NCBI GenBank assembly: GCA_030824095.1 | Contig: JAVBYK010000362.1 | Coordinates: 1 to 14,835, forward strand | Source: a bacterium | GTDB taxonomy: Bacteria > Pseudomonadota > Gammaproteobacteria > Burkholderiales > Burkholderiaceae_C | Direction of reading: 5' to 3' | Length of the DNA stretch: 14,835 nucleotides | Shown here: positions 7,040-13,869 of the stretch, in pieces | Numbering within the stretch: the first letter of the stretch is position 1 | Layout of the letters: the number at the start of each line of letters is the position of its first letter | Notes under the pieces: generated by a model | Seen by the model: only the letters and a program-made list of their open reading frames with translations | The model's database searches: none | Told to the model about the DNA's origin: nothing | Made by a program: the position numbers and the translations under genes

Positions 7040-7945
7040 ATGCGCAACGCCTTTATCGAAGAACTCGTCAGCCTGGCCACCCAATACCCGCACATCGCAC
7101 TGGTCGTGGGCGACCTGGGCTACTCCGTGGTGGAACCCTTTGCCGACCGCTTTCCGGACCGCTTCATCAACGCCGGCGTGGCCGAGCAGAGCATGACCGG
7201 CCTGGCCGCCGGCATGGCGTCCGAGGGCTACCACGTCTTCACCTACTCGATTGCCAACTTCCCCACCTTCCGCTGCGCCGAGCAGATCCGCAACGACGTG
7301 GACTACCACCGCCTGCCAGTCACCGTGGTCTCGGTCGGCGGCGGGCTGGCCTACGGCGCACTGGGCTACTCCCACCACGCGGTGCAGGACTACGCGCTGA
7401 TGCGCTCCTTCCCCAACCTGCTGATCGCCGCGCCCGGCGACCCCATGGAGGTGCGCGCCTGCATGCGCTACCTGGCCGCCAATCCGCAGCCGTCCTACCT
7501 GCGCCTGGGCAAGGCGGGTGAGCCCAACTTCCACCCCGCCGTGCCCGACGTGGCACCCGGCAAATGGCTCAAGGTGGCCGATGGAGCGGACGGTGGCGAT
7601 GGTCGCTCCACCCTGCTGTCCACCGGCGCCGCGATGGGCATCGCCATGGGCTGGCGCAACGCGCCGCAGTACCGCCAGCACAGCGCGCACAGCATGCCGC
7701 TGTGGAGCATGGCCAGCAAGCCAGATCAGATCGCCGCCGTGCAGGCTTTCAATACCGTGGAGACGCTGGAAGACCACCTGCGCGACGGCGGCTTTGGCTC
7801 GTGGCTGATGGAGGCAGTGGTTGGGCAGCCGGGTGTGGAGACGCGGCTGCGAGCGCATGCGCTGACGCCGGCGGTGTGCGGCACCGTGGGTTCGCAGAAT
7901 ATGCTGAATGCGCTGGGTGGTTTGGGGACGACGCCCCCGGCTTGA
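7040..7945 (+). CDS. Transketolase-like, C-terminal (pyrimidine-binding) subunit
   Basis: Second half of the split transketolase: the pyrimidine-binding domain and the transketolase C-terminal domain, 301 aa. INAGVAEQSMTGLAAGMA contains the conserved glutamate (Glu49) that activates the TPP aminopyrimidine. IANFPTFRCAEQIRND and GYSHHAVQDYALMRSFPN follow the usual order seen in transketolase and DXS-type enzymes. The ATG at 7040 lies 10 bases after the first subunit's stop, with AAGGCTGAG upstream as ribosome binding site. The second half is shorter and less conserved than in housekeeping transketolase, as is usual for split versions. It closes the plus-strand operon; the next gene is convergent. 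No clear Rho-independent terminator was found in the 129 bases after it. Confidence 0.9.
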   Translation: MRNAFIEELVSLATQYPHIALVVGDLGYSVVEPFADRFPDRFINAGVAEQSMTGLAAGMASEGYHVFTYSIANFPTFRCAEQIRNDVDYHRLPVTVVSVGGGLAYGALGYSHHAVQDYALMRSFPNLLIAAPGDPMEVRACMRYLAANPQPSYLRLGKAGEPNFHPAVPDVAPGKWLKVADGADGGDGRSTLLSTGAAMGIAMGWRNAPQYRQHSAHSMPLWSMASKPDQIAAVQAFNTVETLEDHLRDGGFGSWLMEAVVGQPGVETRLRAHALTPAVCGTVGSQNMLNALGGLGTTPPA

Positions 7946-7992
7946 TTCGCCGGAGGCATTTGGGCCAATGACTTTGCGTCAAATCGCCCCCT

Positions 7993-8035
7993 AGCCCTCG
8001 TCAATATTGCACAAGTAGCTATATAAACAATAGCA
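7993..8035 (+). repeat. Intergenic repeat copy B (43 bp)
   Basis: Second copy of the 43-base element, in the convergent gap between the transketolase genes and the SEFIR-STAND gene. By eye it matches copy C at 37 of 43 positions and shares the left block CTAGCCCTCGTCAA with it. The dyad GCTAT-ATAAACA-ATAGC is perfect over five base pairs here. It has the same orientation as copies A and C. With copy C it brackets the immunity-type gene as a direct repeat about 3.3 kb apart. Confidence 0.8.
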
Positions 8036-8074
8036 ATCCTAAGTCCGTTACCTGCAGGCTCTAGTGAACCAGGT

Positions 8075-11000
8075 TCAATGCGCAGCCTCCACATACGCTG
8101 TGATTGCAGCCTCCGCATCCTCCAACTCCTCCTTACGGCGCCAGTAGCCGTGCCTCTCGATCAGACGGCGGGCATCCGCCAGATCGTCGAGCGGGCCACG
8201 TGCGCGGCCGTCGTCGTTCTTGCTCCATGGGTAATCTTGATCGCGGAAAAATAGGCGGGCGCGGTGCAAATGAATGTCCGCCTGATACAGCGGCATAGGA
8301 CCACGTTCGGCAATATCCCAGGCTTCGTCGAGATCGCCTTGGGCGCTGTCAGCGCCCGTTGTGCGACCTTGCATGTAGCGTAGCCAAGCGCGGGTTAGCA
8401 AGGAGAGGGGGAGATTGTCCACGTTTCCAGAGATACGGAACCCTTTCACAGCGTTGTCGATTTCACCTGCGACGCGCCCGGTTGTGAACCAAGCTGATGC
8501 GTCCGACCTTAGTGTGTCAGCTTGAAGTACTGCTGCGTATAGCCAAGTACGACCCAGGGTGAGATGACTCAGGGCTATGTCGAGGAGCCAGTTGTTGCTC
8601 TCAGCTAAGTGAAGCGAACCAATTGCGCGCCGCTCAACGTCACTCAGTATTCCAGCTCGCTGGAACGGCTTGCCGCTGTGCCAGGCGGTGCGCCAAGCGC
8701 CGCGCTCGGCCTCCGATAACAACAGGTCGGCATACAGGAAGCCTGTCACGGAATACAGCAGGGGATACTCTGGCTGATCCTCTGCCTGCAGCACCTCGGC
8801 CTCCGTGAACAGCCGTAGCGCCTCTGCACCCCTGCCCGCCTGATGCAAGGCGTCGGCAAGGGTGGCGAGCCGTCTCGGACGCTGAGACAGGTCGCCGCTA
8901 CGCTCGGCATAGTCCACAGACTGAGCCGCAGTCCTCACCGCTGATGCGGGGCCGTCCCCGTCGATCTGGCCCAGCGTCAACTCCAATCCGCTCAGGCTGC
9001 TGGCACCAATGGCGGCGTTTCGCCATTCCCCTCGTCTGACTGTCATGTCCAGTCCGATGCGCATCGGCTCTATTGCTTCAGACTGCCGACCTAAGGCGCA
9101 TAAGCTGTAGGCGGCTTCGTGCAGCAACCAGGCCTGGGCGGCTTCGCTGAGCGCGGGTGCGGCACGGCTCCAAGGCAACTCCAAGAAACCGACTATTGCC
9201 CCCAAATCGGAAGCATGGGCACCAAGTTTCTTGATGCTGTAATTTTCATCTCCTCGCAAAATGCGGGCGCGGTAAACCGCGTCACACGCATCTTGCAGCA
9301 TCCCCGCCTGGCAGCCATGCGCGACAGCCTCGTAAAGCGGTTGCAAATCTTCCAAGCTAGGCTGCTTACCTTCCTTGGTAGTAGCGCTCAGGTGCTCATA
9401 GATGCGACGATGCGCGTCGCGCCAGGCTTGAGGTTGCTCTTCTTTCAAGGTCCTGCCGAAATATTCCCGGACCAACGGATGGGCATCCAACGACAGTAAA
9501 GCACCAGCGACATCGCGCCTCACGGCGAGCAGCTTGGCTGCTTCCAGCCGTGCATAAACGATATTGCGCTGCTCCACGGTGATGTCGAAAAGAGCATCGG
9601 TCAACCCACGAATCGGGGGCGCCTTCAACAGTGCGTGCAGACAGTCAGCACTCGCAGGGCGGTCAAACAAACCCAGCATGCGCAGAACGGCAATAGCGCG
9701 TTGACCGCGCTTGGCCTCCTTGGCGTTCTTGTCAGGACTGCCAAACCACTGCACATAGGCCTCCACCACCCGAAATGCGTGGCCGCCTTGCTCCTCGGCA
9801 TCGGCTTCCTCCAGCTTGACCTGGTCGCGTTTGCGAACATCGCCACCATGTGCATCGCGCAGGTAGGTTCCCAGCAGGTTCAGGGTCAGGGCGTGGCCGC
9901 GCACACCTTCTACCAGCGCGGCCAACTCCTGCGTGCTGCCATGCACGCCCAGGCGGTGCAGAAGTTGTACACCAGCCGGCTCACTCAAGCGCAACAAGTG
10001 ATGCTCCAGCACAGTGGTTTGCAAGTAGTTGCGCAGGTCGGCCAACGCGTAGCGCGTGGTCAATACGCACAGGCCCTTGCTGTTGACGGCCAGTGCCTTG
10101 AGCAGCCCAGCCATGGCGCCATCGCGCAACTCACCTGGCGTGGGAGATGTGGGGGCGTATTGCAGTGGCTCCAACCCGTCAAGAATTAGCAACGCATGCT
10201 GTCCCCCTACTAACTGGGCCAAGCGCCGGGCTTTGTCGAATGCGCTCTGATTGCTCTGCGCCATCTCCGCATCGCCAAAGAAACGCAGGGCTTCGACCAG
10301 AAACAAATCACTGGAGGCAGCCGTTTGCTCGCGGGTACCCTGGCTGTAGAACGACCAGGCAAACACGGCATCGCAGCCGGGCCAGCCGTCATGCGCCAAC
10401 TGAGCCGCCCACTTGGCCACCAGCGAGGTCTTACCCTCGCCTCCCATTGCGACAAGGGTGAGGACGTGGCGGCGCTGGGTTTGGGCCTGGTGGACCTTCA
10501 TCCAAGCATCGTTCAACAGCTCCAGCTCGCTCTCACGGCCGATCAACTCCTCTGGGGCATATTTGTCGATTCGGGAAATGTCGGCTTTAAATGCGCCTGC
10601 TGCGGGCGCGCGAGATGTTGCGGGGGCGGGTTCAGCAAAGCTCAGTGGGGCGCCCTTAACGCGGGGTTTGATTTTGTGGACACCCACCGGCCCGGGCTCC
10701 ACACCGGCCTGCCCGAGCAGAAAGTCGTACAGGCTTTGGTAATTGGTTTCAGACGTGAGGGCGTAGTGCGTTTGAGAGCGCAAAGGCTCGGGAACACAGT
10801 CATCGTCAGCAGCCGACAGAAAGATAGGCACAAACTTCAGGGTCGCGCTACGCGCATCGTAGAGTTCCTGGGTGATCAGGGCGCCTTCCCAATCCGCGCC
10901 CTTGCCTTTGCCAGGCACTTCATGCCCGCGAAAACGCCGGTAGTAGATGGGGGTGCACACCACCAACACGAAGTCTGCGGCGTCGAGCTGGTTGAGCATC

Positions 11001-11149
11001 CAGCGCGGCCATCCTTCGTCTGGGGTTCCATTGATATACCGATCAAGCGTGGTGTGAAGACCGTCCTTGCGCAAGCGCTCGGAGAGAGCCAACACGGCTG
11101 ATTGATGCTCTTCTGAATCGTGGCTGTAGCTGATGAAGACTTGTGTCAT
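8075..11149 (-). CDS. SEFIR-STAND NTPase-helical repeat protein, probable antiphage immune sensor
   Basis: A 1024-aa protein with three regions. The N-terminal SEFIR/TIR-like domain (about residues 3-145) opens with QVFISYSHDSEEH and contains LDRYI and GADWEGALITQELY; such domains are signalling or NAD-degrading effectors in bacterial immunity. The central STAND NTPase has IGRESELELL (about 203-212), Walker A MGGEGKTS (about 235-242), Walker B ALLILDG (about 319-325), a TTR sensor (about 364-366) and GHALTLNLLG (about 418-427), followed by HPLVREYF and AHRRIYEHL of the winged-helix region. The last 400 or so residues are helical, TPR-like sensor repeats such as LADALHQAGRGAEALRLF. It is a complete single gene and is probably cytoplasmic. 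I prefer the ATG at 11149 because family members begin just before VFISYS; a TTG at 11170 with AAGGGA upstream is possible. Two sampled 60-base lines are about 57-58% GC against 65% in one rfbG line, which hints at separate origin. Confidence 0.88.
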   Translation of the reverse strand: MTQVFISYSHDSEEHQSAVLALSERLRKDGLHTTLDRYINGTPDEGWPRWMLNQLDAADFVLVVCTPIYYRRFRGHEVPGKGKGADWEGALITQELYDARSATLKFVPIFLSAADDDCVPEPLRSQTHYALTSETNYQSLYDFLLGQAGVEPGPVGVHKIKPRVKGAPLSFAEPAPATSRAPAAGAFKADISRIDKYAPEELIGRESELELLNDAWMKVHQAQTQRRHVLTLVAMGGEGKTSLVAKWAAQLAHDGWPGCDAVFAWSFYSQGTREQTAASSDLFLVEALRFFGDAEMAQSNQSAFDKARRLAQLVGGQHALLILDGLEPLQYAPTSPTPGELRDGAMAGLLKALAVNSKGLCVLTTRYALADLRNYLQTTVLEHHLLRLSEPAGVQLLHRLGVHGSTQELAALVEGVRGHALTLNLLGTYLRDAHGGDVRKRDQVKLEEADAEEQGGHAFRVVEAYVQWFGSPDKNAKEAKRGQRAIAVLRMLGLFDRPASADCLHALLKAPPIRGLTDALFDITVEQRNIVYARLEAAKLLAVRRDVAGALLSLDAHPLVREYFGRTLKEEQPQAWRDAHRRIYEHLSATTKEGKQPSLEDLQPLYEAVAHGCQAGMLQDACDAVYRARILRGDENYSIKKLGAHASDLGAIVGFLELPWSRAAPALSEAAQAWLLHEAAYSLCALGRQSEAIEPMRIGLDMTVRRGEWRNAAIGASSLSGLELTLGQIDGDGPASAVRTAAQSVDYAERSGDLSQRPRRLATLADALHQAGRGAEALRLFTEAEVLQAEDQPEYPLLYSVTGFLYADLLLSEAERGAWRTAWHSGKPFQRAGILSDVERRAIGSLHLAESNNWLLDIALSHLTLGRTWLYAAVLQADTLRSDASAWFTTGRVAGEIDNAVKGFRISGNVDNLPLSLLTRAWLRYMQGRTTGADSAQGDLDEAWDIAERGPMPLYQADIHLHRARLFFRDQDYPWSKNDDGRARGPLDDLADARRLIERHGYWRRKEELEDAEAAITAYVEAAH

Positions 11150-11287
11150 GTTCTGTGCTGTGCCTGCCAAGTGGCTGTGTCCCTTGGCTCGATTCTAGGA
11201 GGCGAGTACCAGCCGTGGTGCACGAGCGCCACCTACAAGCAGGCAACAGCGGCCGCGCCTCCGTCATTCACAGCGATCTAGGCCGCT

Positions 11288-11330
11288 AGCCCTCGTCAAC
11301 ATTGCACAACCAGCTACCAAAACAATAGCA
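11288..11330 (+). repeat. Intergenic repeat copy C (43 bp)
   Basis: Third copy, between the 5' end of the SEFIR-STAND gene and the terminator of the glycosyltransferase-methyltransferase gene. It has the same left block CTAGCCCTCGTCAA as copy B and ends CAATAGCA. The dyad is GCTA-(9 bases)-TAGC, so the outer four pairs are kept while inner bases vary. On the minus strand its right end reads as a T-rich stretch directly after the terminator hairpin and could add to the terminator tail. Confidence 0.8.
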
Positions 11331-11335
11331 AACTC

Positions 11336-11358
11336 CTCGCACGCGCCTCGCGTGCGAG
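11336..11358 (-). terminator. Rho-independent-type terminator after the glycosyltransferase-methyltransferase gene
   Basis: A perfect 10-bp inverted repeat, CTCGCACGCG (11336-11345) and CGCGTGCGAG (11349-11358), with a 3-base loop, begins 5 bases past the stop codon on the minus strand. It is followed in that direction by GAGTTTGCTATTGTTTTGG, a moderately T-rich tail supplied partly by repeat copy C. The stem is very strong and the tail imperfect. Confidence 0.72.
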
Positions 11359-11363
11359 CTGAC

Positions 11364-12761
11364 TCAGGCCGGCACAGCCTTGACCACGTATTGCAGCGGC
11401 AAGCTGTCCTGTATCGCCACATCGGGATCGGCACCTACGCCAATGGCCATGGAGCGGATGGCGGCGATGACGTGTTCGTTCTTCAGCTCGCCAAAGATGC
11501 GGGGGAAGCCCTGCTGGATCTTCAGGTTGGCGCCGGCGAACATTTCCAGCATGGTGGCGCGGGTGAAGAAGCGCATGTGGGTGCGGTCCATCAGGCCGCC
11601 ACCTTCGTAGCGGAAGTCGCCCACGGCCAGCTTGGCCTGCACGCTCCAGTGCTGGGCGTTGGGCAGGCAGACGATGACGCAGCCGTCGGCCGGCATGTTG
11701 CGGCGGATGCGGGCCAGCACTTCCCAGGGGTAGCGCAGGTGCTCCAGCACGTCGCCAAAGATCCAGACGTTGTAGTCCGCATACTGGGCGTAGAAGGATT
11801 CGTCCACGCTCTCGATGTCCATCAGCAGGACTTCGTCGCAATAGCGCCGGGACCCTTCGGCATTGCCGGCGTCGACCTCGATACCGGTGTATTTGCAGGC
11901 CGGGTTGATGGCCTTGTAGGCGCGAGCCAGGGCGCCGTTGTTGCAACCCACCTCCACGATGCCACGGGCATTGGGCGGGATCAGCGGCAGCAGGTCACGG
12001 TTGTAGTTGGTGGGCTCGTCGGGCGCCGCTGCGGGTGCGGGTGCCGGTGCCGGTTGGCCCTGTTGCTGTTGAAGTAGTTGTTGCTGCTTTTCCATGACGC
12101 TCCTTTGCCATTCTTCCAGGTGGTAGCCGCCGGTGCGCATCACCGTGCCTTGCCAGTCGTGTCGCAAATAGTGCTTGGGCGCATCGCCGCGAGCGAAATC
12201 GTCCTTGACCCACTGCACGCCCTCGATCAACTCATGCCGGCCGGCGCGGTGGATGGCCAGCATGGGTTCGATATTGGGCGCTCCGTGCTTGGTGGGCATG
12301 GGCCACTGGCGCACCACGTCGATGTTGCACAGCATGCAGGCCGGGTGCAGGTAGCGCACGGCGCCGGCCTCAAAAGTGACGTCGAAGCCGCCTTCGTTGA
12401 CATGGTTGACGTAGCCCACGCCGTACATGCCGGGCTTGAGCGCGGCGGCCAGCGCCTCGATCAAACCCGGATTGAGCACATAGACATCCGAGTCGAGCAC
12501 CAGAACCGGGCCTTGCAGGTCCAGGTTCTGGTAGGCCCAGGCCATGCCGGGGCCGTGGTGGATGTTGTAGTCGAAGTGGATGAACTTCACATCCGGGTAC
12601 CTGGCACACACCGCCTCAATGGCCAGCACATGCTCGGGGCTGGAGCCGTCGATGATGGTGACCGGGTTGGCGTAAAAGCGCCGGAAGGAGCTGAGCAGGT
12701 CTTCGATCAACTCGGCCGAGTTGTACGAGACGGAAATCAGTGGGATAGCCTGGATGTCCAT
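11364..12761 (-). CDS. Bifunctional protein: glycosyltransferase-like domain fused to a class I SAM methyltransferase
   Basis: A 465-aa two-domain protein. Residues 1 to about 220 look like a GT-A (GT2-like) glycosyltransferase: LISVSYNSAELIEDLLSSF at the start and VLVLDSDVYVLNPG with a DxD-type Asp90-Ser-Asp92 for metal/nucleotide-sugar binding. Residues 224-250 form a low-complexity linker of Gln runs followed by Pro-Ala repeats. Residues about 255-465 are a class I methyltransferase: VEVGCNNG (270-276 or so) for SAM binding, GIEVDAGN, FGDVLEHL (336-342) and LPNAQHWSV, like the Methyltransf_23 group. The ATG at 12761 follows the upstream glycosyltransferase stop by four bases, so the two genes are probably cotranslated. 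The open frame extends further upstream only as a shadow. It may add and then methylate a sugar on one glycan. Substrates are unknown. Confidence 0.85.
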   Translation of the reverse strand: MDIQAIPLISVSYNSAELIEDLLSSFRRFYANPVTIIDGSSPEHVLAIEAVCARYPDVKFIHFDYNIHHGPGMAWAYQNLDLQGPVLVLDSDVYVLNPGLIEALAAALKPGMYGVGYVNHVNEGGFDVTFEAGAVRYLHPACMLCNIDVVRQWPMPTKHGAPNIEPMLAIHRAGRHELIEGVQWVKDDFARGDAPKHYLRHDWQGTVMRTGGYHLEEWQRSVMEKQQQLLQQQQGQPAPAPAPAAAPDEPTNYNRDLLPLIPPNARGIVEVGCNNGALARAYKAINPACKYTGIEVDAGNAEGSRRYCDEVLLMDIESVDESFYAQYADYNVWIFGDVLEHLRYPWEVLARIRRNMPADGCVIVCLPNAQHWSVQAKLAVGDFRYEGGGLMDRTHMRFFTRATMLEMFAGANLKIQQGFPRIFGELKNEHVIAAIRSMAIGVGADPDVAIQDSLPLQYVVKAVPA

Positions 12762-12765
12762 ACGC

Positions 12766-13758
12766 TCATTTCCCGAACATGATGGAAGTGGCCTGCTGCA
12801 GCACGGCCTGAATGCGCTCCAGCGGGTAGGCTCCGGCCTTGACCTCGTCGCGCACCGACAGCAGGAACCAGATGCAGGTGACCAGCTTGGAGCCGAGAAG
12901 ATCCTGGGCTGACGAGGCGTCGGGAAGGAATGCTCCCTGCTGGTGTGCGTCGCAGAACAGCTCCAGCCACTCGACGTTGGCCTTGATCTTGATGCCATTG
13001 CTGCGCTGATCCTGCCCGCCATGAATACGGAAATAGCTCAGGGCTTCAGGCAGGTAGACACCGTCCCTGTGCGCCAGCACCGCCAGCCAGGTGGCCACAT
13101 CCGACAGGGTCGTGTACTGCTTGCCCAGAAAGCGGCCAAACACCGGGCCTACATCGCTCTTGCGAAACAGCACGGTGGTGGGCTCGCCAATCATGTTCAG
13201 GCCGTTGGAGAGAATCATCGTCCCCAGCGAGCGCCCTTCAATCAGCGTGTCCACCTCAAACTTGCGCTCGGTGCCGGCAATGGGCGCCATGTGGGCGCCG
13301 TTGGCGTCGATGAGCTGGCGAAAGGATGTGACCAGGCCGATATTGGGCTTGGCCAGCATGAAGGACATCATCTTCTGGATCTTCTCGGGATGGAACAAGT
13401 CGTCGTCCATCAGGTAGTTGACGTATTCCCCCGTGGCACGGTCATAGCAGTACTGGAAATTTTCCATGACGCCACAGCCCGGCACCCGGGCATAGTGGAT
13501 GCGGGGGTGGCTTGCGATGTAGGGCGCAAAGCGCTCCTGGGTCAGGGTGTCGTCACTGTTGTCGTTGACGATGATTTCGATGGCAGGGTAGGTCTGCGCC
13601 AGCGCGCTCTTCAAGGCCAGCTCGGCGTAATCCGGGCGGTTGTGGGTCGGTATCAGGATGCTGACCAGGGGCAGGCCCGAGGGATGGGTGGCGGTTTGCT
13701 GATTGGGTTCCACGGTACGAACTGCGTCCTCATTCTTTGGGTTGCTACCAGGCCCCAT
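12766..13758 (-). CDS. GT2-family glycosyltransferase
   Basis: A 330-aa inverting GT-A glycosyltransferase. After a 30-residue polar N-terminal stretch comes LVSILIPTHNRPDYAELALKS, the classic GT2 opening, then IIVNDNSDD. NYLMDDDLFHPEKI carries the DxD metal site. The C-terminal part (DVATWLAVLAHRDGVYLPEALSYFRIHGGQ, given here in sections) resembles GT2 enzymes that decorate surface glycans or glycoproteins. No membrane segment is visible, so it is probably cytosolic. I chose the ATG at 13758 because AAGAGGCGAG lies immediately upstream; a TTG about 100 bases earlier opens the same frame but has no such site and would overlap the upstream terminator. It is followed after four bases by the fusion gene. 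Donor and acceptor are unknown. Confidence 0.9.
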   Translation of the reverse strand: MGPGSNPKNEDAVRTVEPNQQTATHPSGLPLVSILIPTHNRPDYAELALKSALAQTYPAIEIIVNDNSDDTLTQERFAPYIASHPRIHYARVPGCGVMENFQYCYDRATGEYVNYLMDDDLFHPEKIQKMMSFMLAKPNIGLVTSFRQLIDANGAHMAPIAGTERKFEVDTLIEGRSLGTMILSNGLNMIGEPTTVLFRKSDVGPVFGRFLGKQYTTLSDVATWLAVLAHRDGVYLPEALSYFRIHGGQDQRSNGIKIKANVEWLELFCDAHQQGAFLPDASSAQDLLGSKLVTCIWFLLSVRDEVKAGAYPLERIQAVLQQATSIMFGK

Positions 13759-13835
13759 TCTCGCCTCTTGCTCAGGCCCATCATGGCGTCCACTGAAAGC
13801 CTGATTAGAACCCGGCACGGGCCGCACGAAACCCC

Positions 13836-13858
13836 AAAAGGGCGGCGAAGTTCCGCCC
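13836..13858 (-). terminator. Rho-independent-type terminator after the TolC-type gene
   Basis: On the minus strand, 11 bases past the stop codon, GGGCGG and CCGCCC form a perfect 6-bp stem around a 7-base loop, followed by TTTTGGGG. This separates the TolC-type gene from the glycosyltransferase gene, so the latter probably has its own promoter in 13759-13835. I could not identify one with confidence. Confidence 0.6.
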
Positions 13859-13869
13859 AATTGTGAAGA

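Noticed and set aside
7946..7992. Terminator for the transketolase operon
   Set aside because: Only 4-bp stems (CATT/AATG, TGAC/GTCA) can be drawn and no T run follows.
8065..8077. Palindrome TGAACC-A-GGTTCA overlapping the stop of the SEFIR-STAND gene
   Set aside because: A one-base loop cannot form a terminator hairpin and there is no T tail; a 13-base palindrome may be chance. It could be a binding site but nothing supports that.
7993..11330. Transposon or integron interpretation of the SEFIR-STAND segment
   Set aside because: No transposase, integrase, terminal inverted repeats or target-site duplication were seen; the flanking repeats also occur at a third, unrelated place (940-982).
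940..11330. CRISPR-like reading of the three repeats
   Set aside because: Copies are kilobases apart, diverged, and have no regular spacers or cas genes.
12943..13866. Open frame of 307 codons on the plus strand over the GT2 gene, and others over the SEFIR-STAND gene (e.g. 10325-11101)
   Set aside because: Antisense shadows: low-complexity, no family resemblance, no credible ribosome binding site, while the opposite strand encodes conserved motifs.
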